A DNA stretch of 64,000 nucleotides, from NCBI RefSeq assembly GCF_031755915.1, contig NC_083383.1:29387501-29451500 (forward strand), written 5' to 3'. The DNA is from Ziziphus jujuba. Its lineage: Eukaryota; Streptophyta; Magnoliopsida; Rosales; Rhamnaceae. The position numbers and the translations under genes are program-made. The notes beneath the pieces were generated by a model. The model was given only the letters and a program-made list of their open reading frames with translations. It searched no databases and had not been told where the DNA came from. Below are positions 45,825-58,718 of this stretch, one piece after another; positions within the stretch are counted from its first letter, which is position 1; each line of letters begins with the position of its first letter.

Positions 45825-48800
45825 TGTCAGGACCCGTCCAGAATTCCTTCCCCGGAACCCTAGACAAGCCCTGATCCCAGGGAAATACCACCGAACCTTC
45901 CAACGGAAAATCCGACAGCACCTCCCCTAAGGGTAGGACTTACCAAAAATTTACCTGCACTGAAAACACACTTTTATAAACATCCCCTTATTCCTCCCAC
46001 GTTACTACAGATTGATTCCACAAATTTCAGCACTTAAAAAAAAAACAACAACAACCCAGTGCATAAATAATAACTACACGTCCAATAAAGTATACAGAGC
46101 ATTATACAGATAAATGTGAAATTTCTACAATGACAGATAAAGAAGTAATACAGGATGGAGAGGAAAAAGGGAAGAAATACTTCTTGAACCTTCGGCAACG
46201 AACTGAGACGTTGGGCTCGCCCCGGACAATCAACGTCTCCAACCTGAACCTAGGGGAACGGAATTTAAGAGTGTGAGATGCTAATCATCTCCGTGAGTGA
46301 CCCTATCTACTGTACACCTTTAATATTAATAATATACCAAATAGAGGGATTTAATTAATCAATACCGAACAATTAAATAAATAAATAAATAAACAATTGA
46401 AGTAATAATTTCTCTCAAAACCCTCACTATTCACTCCGTTGGAAATGTTCCCCTTTTAAAACATTTTCACAAAACCCGATATTCGTACCTCCAGAAAACC
46501 AAGGGATCAAACCATTTGATAAACAATAAATAAATAAATACCCCAATATATAATTAAAATGTAATAAATTATAATAAATATTTTTTTTTTGAACACCTTT
46601 GGGGTTTGAAACTTTATCTGAAAATTACACTTGACGCACCACACCATATACCAGTGATGCCCTCCGATACCCAGCGTTCCGAGCACCGACTGGCGGGGAG
46701 ATTAAAGAGAGAAACTTGGAAACGGCACTTCGGCGTCCCGACAGTACCGCTGCTAAAACCATCATCCCGGCCAAGGGAGGGGCGGCTGTGGCCAATATCA
46801 AACTTGCCTGCCCAGTCCAATGGCAACCACGGAAGACATAATACTTGCGCGCTAAACCACATAATACTTGCGCGCTACCACGTGTCCATACACCAGAACA
46901 CCAATACTGTATGAGTGCGTCTAAAATAATTATTATTAACCAACCGTACCGTTTTCCAAAATTACCGTGGAAAATATATCAAAATTTCACACTTACCATC
47001 CCACATATTTTTATTTAACAAACCGGTACGAAAACATCGATAACAAATAAACCATAATTTTCTCGTAATACGAGGTTCAACAGATAAAATACCGTGGGCA
47101 TAATTATAAAATTAAACAACTAATTTAACAAATATTTTCATAAAATATTTAAACCAATTATACCCAAAATAATACTTAAAACCACGTACGACTATTACCG
47201 AAATATACTTTGCTCATGCATAATAATTAAATTAAATCACAATATAACCATAACTAAATTGTACCACATGAGCATAATTTAAATACCAATTAAACATAAT
47301 TAATTGCCCAAAAATGATATAAAATCCAGACACAATCAATTACTGAAAATACTTGCTCATGTGTAATAAATACCATTTAATCACAATAAAATAATAATCG
47401 GGAATTTCTTAATGACCCCCAAATTTCCGTTTAGAACCAATGGGTAAATATATATAAAATAATATTTTTTTCCCGATTATATTTGAAATACGCCATACGA
47501 GCACAAATTACAGATATCAATTTAACACCACATAAATATAATTAATTGCCCAAAATATTTTTAAAGGTGGGTCACTTACCTGGAGCACGCAACTAAACCA
47601 TGATCCACCATGGGATCAATTCCACGACTCACCGGTGCTCTTAGAACACAATTCACACACAATCAAATAAATTAATATTTTATTCGGGTAAATAATACCC
47701 AGTACCCGGGGGTCAAACACAAACGTTATCCAAAAGAGTCGAATAATATACCGAATCGAAGCTTGAGTGACGAGGATTACAAATCCGGTCTCCATCGACC
47801 CCGATTCCGCCGGAGGTGGCTGGAATTTGGCCGGAAAGCTTCGGCCGGATTTAAACTTGAGGGATCTCTCAAACGGTGGGGAGTTTGGGCAATCTAACCC
47901 TGGAAATGGACTCAGAGGGGTTGAAAATGGTGGAATAGAGGTATGGGTCGGGCTGGGTTAGTCGGAAACGGCGAGAATCGCCGGAAAAACGTAACCGGCC
48001 GCCGCCGGCTTCACCGGCCCGATCTGGGCGCGTTCGGCGACGACTGGCCGGGAAATTTGAGGGCTGAGGTCGCGAGGAGATGGGCTACACCGGTGGCCGA
48101 CGCGTGTGGCATTCCGGCGACTGAAATCCGGCCAAACGGTCGGTCAAACAGGGAGAGGGAGAGAGTCAAAGGAGAGAGAGAGAGAGAAAAATTTCTGCGT
48201 TTCTTTTTGTCTCTGTCGGGCTCGAGGAAGAAGAAGGGAAGGAAGGGAAAAGAAAGAGAAAAGTGTTTTCCCACGTGGGGAAAAAGAAAAAGAAAAAGAA
48301 AACAAAATAAAATAAAAAAAGAATAAATTAAAAATAATCAAATAATATTAATAATAATATTATTATTTTAAAATAATAATAAAATAATATGATATTACAC
48401 ATGGTTGACATGTGGCTTCTCAACATGGTGACACATGGTCACCTTCATTAAGTCACACGTGGCACATCGTTATACGTTCAAAAATAATATTAAAATAATA
48501 CAGTATTTGAAAAAATTCTACAGGTCCATAACTTTCAAACCACATGTCCAAATCGGACGTGCCGCTAGTCTACGGACTCGTATCGACTAGTACTTCACAA
48601 CCATGCATGAGTCAAAGCTCAAATTTGCATGAATAAAAAGTCAACTCTGGCACCCCTTGGACAGTTTGGACATCAACTTGTTTTGCTCATAACTTTCAAA
48701 CCGTAGCTCCGTTTTCAACGTGCTACTAGTCTACGAACTCGTGCCAACGTGTACTTCGTAACGGTACCTCAGTCAACCTAGAATTCCAACTGGCTCAAAA

Positions 48801-48883
48801 AGTCAACTTTTGACCCCTTCGGTCAACAGTCAACCTCGGTCAACGTGTGAAAATTCCGACATGGTTCGGGACGGGGTGTTACA
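45825..48883 (-). mobile_element. Giant solo LTR, copy 2 (3059 bp)
   Basis: TGTCAGGACCCGTCC...GACGGGGTGTTACA with a perfect CAGAC duplication (45820-45824, 48884-48888). It shares blocks in the same order with copies 1 and 3: CCTGATCCCAGGG-like near the start, CCCACGTGGG at 48270-48279, and CTAGTCTACG-type repeats near the end. The GC-rich 47760-48120 stretch gives open frames that I judge to be chance. Confidence 0.85.
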
Positions 48884-50620
48884 CAGACCGTTATGGGATG
48901 ACCGAGAATAAAATCCAGGGAAAGTCTTTCTAGACGGTGGTAAGGAGTGGCAAAGGAGTGTACAGACCTACATTTTGAGATGGTCCTTTGGCAATTTGAC
49001 ACACAGAGCAACGTACAACAAAGGAAGCAATTTGAGCTTTCATTTTAGGCCAAAAGAAATGTTCAGTGACAGCTAAAGTTGTTTTGTCACAGTTAACATG
49101 GGTAGCTAAACCTCTAGAATGAAGGTTGTGTATGATGAATTCACAAAGAGAAGTTCAGGGAATGCAAAGTTTGTCTCCCTTAAAGAGAAACTCCTCGGTG
49201 ATGTGGTAATCCTCCGTTGCATTGTGTAATTGAAACTGTTCCTAGATGAAATAGAAGTTTTCATCTTTTGCCTAAAAGTCTTTAAGATGTGCAAAATCTT
49301 TCACGTTAAACTTGAGAACAGTGAGCAATGTATACTTGCGACCGAGAGCATCAACAACTATGTGTTATTAGCTTGCTTTATGGTGGACAGCATAATGTAA
49401 TTTTTAAAAAACTCAAGCCAGCTGGCATGTAAATCATTGAGTTTCTTTTGAGAGTTGAGATACTTAAAAGGATGGTGATCACTATGTAAAATAAAGTCTT
49501 TTTGAATAAGGTAATGTTCCCAATGATCAAAAGCTCTAATAACAACATACAATTCTTACTTATAAGTGGATCATTTTTGTCTGTCAGGATAAAGCTTCTT
49601 ATTGAAGAATTCAATTGGACATCCTTTTTGGGTTAAAACACTTCCAATGCCAACCTTAGAAGCATCGGTCTCAACATCAAAAACTCTATCAAAATTTGGA
49701 AGTTCCAAAATAGGAGCATTGGTGAGCTTCATTTTCAGCAAGTTAAAGCTGTCTTGCTGGGGCTGCTCCCATCTAAACTCATTCTTCTTGAGACTAGTTG
49801 TTAAAGGGGCTGCTATTTCACTAAAATTTCTGATAAAATTCTTATAGAAAGTGGCAAGGCCATGGAAGCTGTGGAGTTTAATGACATTTTAGGGTTGAGG
49901 CCAATAATAACTTGGATCTTTTTTGGATCGGTGTACCTTCTTTACTTATAATGAAACCCAAAAAGAGGATTCTATCATTAAAGAATTCACACTTTTGTAT
50001 ACTGAGGTATAACTTGTCTTGTAGGCTCTGGAAAACTTTCCTCAGTTGAAGCAGATGATCTTCATTCATGCAGCTTTAAATGAGGATATCATCAAAGTAC
50101 ACAACCACAAAGTGACCAATGGAAGGCTTAATGATTTGATTCATGAAGCACATGAAGGTGCTTAGGGCGCTATGGAGACTAGATGGCATAACCTACAATT
50201 CATATCAGCCTTCCTTAATGTTGAAGGCTATCTTTTGTTCATCCCCCAGGCATATCAGCCTTCCTTAATGTTGAAGGCTATCTTTTGTTCATCCCCCAGG
50301 CATATCCTTATTTGACGGTATCCATTTTAAGGTCAAGCTGAGAAAAGATTATGGAGCCTTCAAGTTTGTCTAACATGTCTTCCAACCATGGGATGGGAAA
50401 CCGGTATTTGACTCTACTATCCACACACATCCGATAGGTTTTATCATTTTTTGGAACATGGAAAGAGGGGACCAAAGCTAGGTCTAATCAAATTTTTAGC
50501 TAGAAAATCATCCATAATTTCTTGAAGAATAGCATGCTCTTTGGGACTCTTGCAGAAATGTGACAAGTTTAGTAAGCTGGCTCTAGCTATAAGATCAGTA
50601 TTGTGCTGAATATCTCATAT
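48884..50620 (-). pseudogene. Gypsy E integrase N-terminus, RNase H and reverse transcriptase
   Basis: Right to left on the minus strand: VVYFDDIL (about 50080-50105, polymerase catalytic Asp pair), LRKVFQSLQDKLYLSIQKCE and LFLGFIISKEG (49878-50069), RAFDHWEHYLIQKDFILHSD and FKYLNSQKKLNDLHA (49358-49552, RNase H), then an integrase zinc region and SLDFILGHP (48900-49000). Stops and frame shifts interrupt it. Confidence 0.85.
50201..50300. repeat. Perfect 50-bp tandem duplication in gypsy E
   Basis: Two exact copies starting CATATCAGCCTTCCTTAATG at 50201 and 50251, within the reverse transcriptase region, followed by a partial third start. Confidence 0.93.
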
Positions 50621-52682
50621 GGATGGCAACTCATTTGGTAATTCATTTGGAGATAAATCACTATATTCTGTTAGAAGAGCTTGCATGGCTGATGGAATCA
50701 GGTTAGTGATAGAGCCTTTATATCTTTGAGGATAAAGGTAGGTATTGGAGTGGTATGTTTGGTGCGGCTTTGAAAAGGGTCAACACCGACAGTGAAGTTG
50801 AATGAATGTTTAGCACGTTATTTCTTTATTGAACTCTCAACTTGGGATGTGGGTGGTAGGAGAGCCATCTTTTTATTATGCCAAATAAAAGAAAAAAAAA
50901 TATTCTTCCTTCCATTGTGTTGTACTTCTCTATCAAACAACCATGATTTTCCCAATAATAAGCGACAATCTATGGTGTCTACATAGTTGTTTCCAATTGA
51001 GAATGTCAAATTACACATTTCTGAATCCAAATGTCTAAATCTTGCTTGACCCATCCAATTTTACATGGCTTTGGATGTGGTTTGGTCAGCAGGTTCAAAG
51101 CAACAACTAAGACTTTAGAAACAACATTTTCAGTGCTACCTCCATCTATTATAACCTCACAAACCTTACCATTTATGGTACATTTAGTTTTAGAGAGAGT
51201 GTGCCATTGAGTAGGAGTGATTTTTTTAGTTAAGTATAGTAACTTTTTGTGAAATGCATATTATTGGATCCCAGTCAATATCTTCCCCATTAACTTCTTC
51301 GATTGCCTTAATAATTTCAGCCCCGTTGTCTTCTCCTTCACCTCCATATTTGTCCACTTCTTTGTGCATGTGCATGAGTTTTCTTTGAGGACATTCACTT
51401 GATTGATGCTCCACTTGGCTGCATTTGAAGCACTTGATAAGATATGGCCTTGCATATGGGGTTGTTTGTGGGATAATTAGAAATCTTGGCAGGATCATTG
51501 TTATGAGATTGAGTTATTGATGTCTAGCAGTGGCTTTGTTATTATAATCTTCGTGTTGTTTAATAATGAGATTGGTAAAGGGGTTGGTAGAATTTAACAC
51601 CTTAAGATGAGGATGGTATTACTTGGGCCTATCTATGTAGAAGTTAGAAAGTGGTTTCCACTTGTGTGGGGTTCTTGTAGCTGAGTTTGGCACCGTTGAT
51701 TGTCTTTTTACTCAGTTAGCCAAGTCAACAGTGGAATTGAGGTTGGCAATGTGGCTCAAGTGTACCTTTTCTTGAATTGACTTATGAAGACCATGTATGT
51801 ACCTAGCTACTTGCTGCCGTTCTATTTTTTGCAAATTGTTATGTGAGCTAAGGCAAAAGAACTTAGTTGTTTATTCATTCATTGTTCCAATGCCTTGTTG
51901 GCAGCTATGGCATTACTCATAAAGTATTTGATTATAGTCCTCAAGTAAGAAACTGGCTTTGAGGAGTTGTTTCATCCTAAGAAACTGGCTTTGAGGAGTT
52001 GTTTCATCTTATGGCAAGATCTAATGGGTTCTTTTCCTTCCTTTCTCCTCTTAGATTGTAATTGCTCATGCCAAGCAGGAGCACCTCTCTTAACCTTATA
52101 TGCCACCAACTTAACCTGCTGTGCCTCTGAGATATTCATATAGTCTAGAAATGATTCAACATTTTGGATCCAATCTAAGAAACTCTTTATGCCAACTTGC
52201 CCATCAAACATTGGCAAATCAATTTTAATTTTGTAGTTTATTTTTCGATTGGGATTGTACATAAGTAGTGGTGGTGGTCCTAGGTGCCTGAGATGTTGAT
52301 GTGGAAGAAAATATTTAGGTTGTCAATGAGGATTGTCAAATAGAGTTGCTTCGATATCATCATCGAAGTCAACATTTTGTAAGGGTAGCTGAATGTGATG
52401 GTAATTTAATGGAGAATGAGATGGTGGTGATAGATCAGGACCAAAAGATAGGTCTACTAGCAGTGGTGGGTGTATGTAGTTAGAGTTCGGTTAGCCATTG
52501 ATGGGGGACGAGCTAACTCTCCATGTCTCGATCTAGCAATGGTTGGAGTAATGGACGATGATGTTGAGTGTTAGAGCAAGGTTTGTTGAATTATTATCGT
52601 AAGGTTTTTGATTTGTTGCTCAATACCTTTTATCGCCGTTGGTATAGATTTTTTACTCTGATCTTCACCAGAGGTCTAACTA
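50621..52682 (-). pseudogene. Gypsy E gag and protease region
   Basis: Minus strand: gag with IDLPMFDGQVGIKSFLDWIQ and VKLVAYKVKRGAPAWHEQLQ (51972-52262); a CCHC zinc knuckle CFKCSQVEHQSSEC (51420-51470); a protease-like region with VDTIDCRLLLGKSWLFDREV (50818-51054). A 32-33 bp tandem duplication (AAGAAACTGGCTTTGAGGAG, starting about 51948 and 51980) lies in gag. Interrupted upstream by solo LTR copy 3. Confidence 0.82.
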
Positions 52683-55600
52683 TGTCAGGACCCATCCAAA
52701 ATCGCTTTTCGGAACCCTAAATAAATTCTGATCCCAGGAAGACCCTATCGGACCGTCGTATGGAAAATTTAGCAGCATCTCCCCTAAGGGTAAAACATGC
52801 CCAAAATTTACCTGCATGAAAATGCACTCCTATATGGTACCACCTTATCTCTCCCACCTTACTACAATAATTTCCACAATAGCAGTACTTCGATAACAAT
52901 TTATATAAAACACAGACGTATATATATACAATAGGAATAATCAACTTAAACAACTAATTATACCTTTAATCATTCATGTCTGCCCACATCATCCACTTAT
53001 TGCTGTACATTTCAAATATTGTGTTACAAAAAATACCGATGCGTATAATAGGAAGAAAAGTAAAACAATCATCACATCAATAACAATAATAATAATAGCA
53101 ATCGTTTTCATGATAAAAATAGTACTAATATCATCTGTCATATTTACTTGAAGGTAATCACTTGTCCAAGGACTATCACATAATCACAGCTGTCCCAAGG
53201 ACTATCTCACCTGCCCAAAAACTACAACTTGTCCAAGGACTATTATCCTTGCCCAATAGCTATCTTTCTTGCCCGTAGACTGTGATACTTGTCCGGATTA
53301 TATCATATGATGATAATAATAAACTAAAAGTAAAAAATAAAATTAATAATCATAATGATGATGATAATATTAGTAATAATGAAAATAATTGTAAACATAA
53401 TTCTGATAAATAATAATTGTAATATTAATAACAAGAATAATATTAATGATAGTAATGACAATAAAAGTAATTAAGTATAATGTTAGAAACTAAGGTTATG
53501 AATAGATAGAATAGTATCAGATCAAATAATATTTTAAAATTAAAAAAATATTATTGAATATACGCTCGTATCAGGGGTACAAATGATACCCTCCAACATG
53601 TTGCGCAATCCATGATTCCAGCTGTTGCCGGCACACTGTTACCAATACAGTCTGGGGTGGTTGGCTAGATTGGCCATCCAATCTCCTGGACTTGTAGGCA
53701 ATGTAGTTACGAGGCTAGCTCTTCATGGACCACATCGGATCGCTGTCCCCGTACGGTATGATACATACAAATATAAATTATTTATATATATATATATATA
53801 TACAAAGGATACTTGATGCACATACTATATACCAGTGGTGTCCTATGATGCCCAGTGTCCCAAAGTACTATCTGACGGGGAGGTTATAGAGAGAAAACCA
53901 GCATCTAGGCCGCTCTAGCATCCCAGCAGCGTCGATGCTAAAAACTCAATCCCGGCCACGGAGGGGGGCGGCTATGGCCAATATCAAACTTGCATGCCCT
54001 TGGTCCAATGGCAACCACGGGAAAGTATAAACCTGCGTGCTCATCACACTCTACCAGTGCGCTACTCACATCTACAACTACAGAACACCAGTACTGTATG
54101 GTGCATCGAAAATCGATAAAATTTATAATATTATTTTTTTATAATAATATTATATAATATTATAAAAATTGAATTTTTTTTATGAAATACATTTAAATTT
54201 ATGCACTTTTATCAAATTCACAAAATTCCGTAAATATAATTTTGATCATAACAAGTAAATATAATTAATTCCTTAAACCTACAATTCAATTTATAGCGAA
54301 AATATTATTAATGAAGCCATATAAAAAGTTATATGTAGTTAAATACATAAGATTAAATACTATCCAATAAATCATTTATTTTCAAACATCAAAATCTCAT
54401 AAACACCGCTGAATTAAATACTTCCTTTCAAATTATATAATCCACATATATATAATTATATATTTTCATATAAAATCACACACCTCCATATATATATATA
54501 TATTTATATATATATACCCAAATCTTTCATGATATATATATATATATATATGAATATGCATACATATATGCATCACCTGTTCACAATACGTGTATATATA
54601 TATATATATATATATCAATCTATACACATGCTAACTATAATTTTTGTTTAATAATTCCAATCACCATACAAGTAAACTCACAAAAATCTATAATGATCCT
54701 TTCACACCTTCTGCATAATATTATCAACACTGTCCACCCTAATTTGATAAAATACAAGATGAACCCGTATGGCCTAAACTGCAAATTTGGGATTTTTTAG
54801 TATTTTGACAACTAATTCAAATTGATCATTTCTTTAACTCCCAACAATCATCAATAACTTAATTGTAGCAACAAGTAGCAAAAACTTGTTCAATTTCTAT
54901 CCAATTTCAGCATAAACATAACTTAGCATCATCAATGGCAACTTTCTAAATACTCAACTATAATTCCCATTCTAGCTACCAATTTGAAGCTTATGATGAG
55001 AGCATTAAGAATATACCTTCAATTGGTTCAACTGATGCCGGAGATCGCCAGAATCCTATTGTGAAGTTGCTGCCAAAATGGGCTCTGGTCATATCTTGCG
55101 AATGAGCAAGATTTGAGCCAATCCAAGCTTGGAAATGGACTCAGAGGGCCCAAATTCGTGGGAAAGGACCCGTCACATGGTTGGTAGCCGCTAGAAAACC
55201 AACCAACAGGGAGGACACAAGTCGCTGGTGTTCAGCACCGATCCCAGTGTGTCCATCAGCCAATTGAGCAGAGATTCGACGGCCGGGCTCGCCTAGCCGT
55301 GGGCCATCCTGTTGATCGGTGCGTGGGGTCGTCTGATAGCCGGAAGAGATGCAGACAGAGAGAGAGGGACCGACGAGAGGGAGAGAGGAAGAGAGAAGAA
55401 GAAAGAAGAGGAAGAAGAAGGGAAGGAGAAAGTCCCGTGGGTATTTTCCCACGTGGGGGAGAAAAAAAAGAAAAAGAAAATAAATAAATAAATATATAAA
55501 ATAATATTAAAATAATAGTAAAATAATGTAATATTTAATTGTCTGAAATGTGGCATTTACTTGTCGTGACACATGGCACCCTTTATAATGCTACACGTGG

Positions 55601-55957
55601 TGTCGTTGTTCATGCACAGTCACAGATCGATGAATAGTAATAGCTATTTCGGAAAAACTTCACAGGTCAGTAACTTTCCAACCACATGTCCAAATTGGAT
55701 GTACCGCTAGTCTACGAGCTCGTATCGATGAGTACTTCACAACCATACATAAGTCAAATCTCAATTTTACAAGAATAAAAAGTCAACTCTAGCACCCTCG
55801 GACAGTTAAGACCTCAACTTGTTTTACTCATAACTTTCAAACTGTAGCTCCATTTTTGACGTGCTATTAGTCTACGGACTCGGGTCGATGCGTACTTCGC
55901 AATGCTGCCTCGGTCAACATGAGAAAATTTTGGCTTACTTCGAGATGGGGTGTTACA
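52683..55957 (-). mobile_element. Giant solo LTR, copy 3 (3275 bp)
   Basis: TGTCAGGACCCATCC...GATGGGGTGTTACA with a perfect AACTA duplication (52678-52682, 55958-55962). Shares the CCCACGTGGG palindrome (55448-55457) and end blocks with copies 1 and 2. It has its own array of CTTGTCCAAGGACTAT-type repeats at 53155-53300 and several (TA)n tracts (54490-54615). Copies 1 and 3 look closest to each other. Confidence 0.85.
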
Positions 55958-56015
55958 AACTACTTCCCTCATCAAAATTTCAAAATTGGCCATTGCAGAT
56001 TTCTCGGTAATCTTC

Positions 56016-56030
56016 GAGCTTTTATACCAA
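56016..56030 (-). other. Primer-binding site of gypsy E
   Basis: Minus-strand TTGGTATAAAAGCTC, a mutated tRNA-Met-type site two bases from the LTR, fixing the element's orientation. Confidence 0.65.
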
Positions 56031-56032
56031 TT

Positions 56033-56482
56033 TGACGTAGAGGCGGTAAATAAACAAAGATAATGTCCCATCTAACAAGACATTCAATTTAGAAAATACT
56101 AGAATTCCCAAAACGTGATGCTCAATTTTATACGGTTTACAAACAAAAGAAAATGTGGTGGATCTATAGTAAACAAGTTGGCAATTTAATACATCTATTT
56201 CTACTAAAACGTGCTTTTGAAACTAATCATAAAAGAACTAAAACGGTGTGGTTTGAAACTCGTTTAAAGCTGGTATGTGGGGCTTCTTGGTACGTGCTTC
56301 ACCAATTGTCACAATAATTTGAATTGGGTTCTATTATTTGTTATTGTAGCACTCTATTTCACTCTATTTTTGGTGTTGCTACATCTGCTTTTGCTACTAC
56401 TGCTGTTTCTATTGTTGTTGCTGTTGTTTCTGTTGCTGTTGCTGTTTTTGCTGCTTTTGTTGCTACTGCTGCTCCTTCATCA
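56033..56482 (-). repeat. 5' LTR of gypsy E
   Basis: 450 bp from TGACGTAGAGGC to CCTTCATCA, followed by the GTGGG duplication. Contains a GCT/GTT-rich tract near 56385-56470 that gives spurious Leu- or Ala-rich open frames. Confidence 0.85.
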
Positions 56483-56487
56483 GTGGG

Positions 56488-56760
56488 TTACATGTTCTAC
56501 CTGCAATTCCAACTATATATTGTGGCAATATTGGCACAACATACTTCTATGACAATTCGATCTTTCATTCCAAGATCAAGCATTGGGCAATTGATTTTCA
56601 CTTTGTTTGGAACCATGAGGCTAATGGACAACTTCGTGTCTCTGATATGTCAAGTTCAGACCAGCTTGCTAATGTCTTAACTCCCTAATTATCTCACAAA
56701 TGATTACTATGATCCAAGATTGACATTCTCCCACAAACATAAATCCGAGGAGGCATAATA
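56488..56760 (+). pseudogene. Copia element D, right fragment: RNase H end
   Basis: Continues the RNase H cut at 43162: CGNIGTTYF-like, then IKHWAIDFHFVWNHEANGQL and SDMSSSDQLANVLT, the normal end of copia pol. A purine-rich CCGAGGAGGCA near 56739 may be the polypurine tract. No matching 5' LTR is visible. Confidence 0.75.
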
Positions 56761-57794
<1,034 letters not shown>

Positions 57795-57932
57795 TAAAAT
57801 TCACTCCTACAGAGAATTGGGCAAAGTAATTGACTGATTAATAATCATTCAATGGCTTGGCTTGAAGGTTTGACTCCATGGACGATATTGGCTTGAAAGT
57901 TTTCGAATATGAAACTTTTCAATATATGAATA

Positions 57933-58181
57933 ATGAAACCCTTTAAGCACTTTAAAGTTTTCAAATATGAAACTCTTCAATATATGGATGATAAAACTCT
58001 TTATGCGATTGGTAGTTTGAAGGCTATATACCCAAATGAGATGGAAAAAATAGCCGAAGAAAGTGCAGCAGTTGACTCGTGTATAAGAACTTTAGCGGAT
58101 GGTGATGGGAATTCCTGTTGTCTACTTTTTCTTCTTCATTGTCCTCCAAGAAGGAATAAATCATTAATGGACAGGTGCTAG
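57933..58181 (+). other. Unrecognised 82-codon open frame
   Basis: Contains YPNEMEKIAEESAAVDSCIR and LADGDGNSCC, which looks like real protein sequence rather than AT-rich noise, but I do not recognise it. A partial duplicate of its start (FEYETFQYMNNETL versus FKYETLQYMDDKTL) lies just upstream at 57898-57945. Possibly a gene fragment. Confidence 0.3.
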
Positions 58182-58718
58182 TGAGATGGTTCAGAGGAGA
58201 AACCGAACAAACGTTGTTGTTTTTTTTTTTTTTTTTGGGATAGATTATGTTTTAAGAATATTATTATAAAACCTAAAAAATAAAAACTAATTAATTAATT
58301 AAGAATTTTATTAGTGATGTATCATTATTAAATCGACTGCCATGTCAATGCCATATCATTTGGATTACGATTTTCAAATTTTTGATATCCATAGCATTAT
58401 TGTTTTATAAATCACAAAATGCATATGATCATTTCCTTCCTACCAGTTTGGAGTATGGAGATTCAAATTTGAATTATTATACAAGAAAATACTAATTTTT
58501 ATTAGACTGCAATGACGTGTCCAAAAAAATTAGTCAGAAGGAGCTCAATTAAAAACATTCCTTTCAAAGAACTTAAATAATAATTATGATAATAAAGCCA
58601 AAAACCTAGTCGTGCATAATTAATAATTTTTGTTTTTTATTCAACTGTAATTGCGTAGTGATGTAAAACAATTAAACAGTTTAATGTCCTTAATAACTTA
58701 TGTTCATTAGTTAATGCC

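Larger units (their letters stand above)
43163..56482 (-). mobile_element. Ty3/gypsy element E with three nested insertions
   Basis: Flanked by a perfect 5-bp duplication GTGGG (43158-43162, 56483-56487). The right LTR (56033-56482) is the 5' LTR in minus sense; the left one (43163-44982) is the 3' LTR and is interrupted by a terminal-inverted-repeat element. Between them, right to left: primer-binding site, gag, protease, reverse transcriptase-RNase H, integrase, the gypsy order. Two giant solo LTRs interrupt it. Many stops. It sits inside copia D. Confidence 0.88.

Noticed and set aside
47767..48326. GC-rich open frames of 64-127 codons
   Set aside because: Located wholly inside giant solo LTR copy 2, present on both strands, and not conserved as frames in copies 1 and 3.
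53155..53300. CRISPR-like array of short spaced repeats (CTTGTCCAAGGACTAT type)
   Set aside because: Repeats are irregular in length and sequence, spacers are only a few bases, and they are part of a plant LTR; no cas genes.
56277..56680. Leu-rich hydrophobic frame resembling a membrane protein
   Set aside because: Same LTR low-complexity tract, running into copia RNase H remnants.
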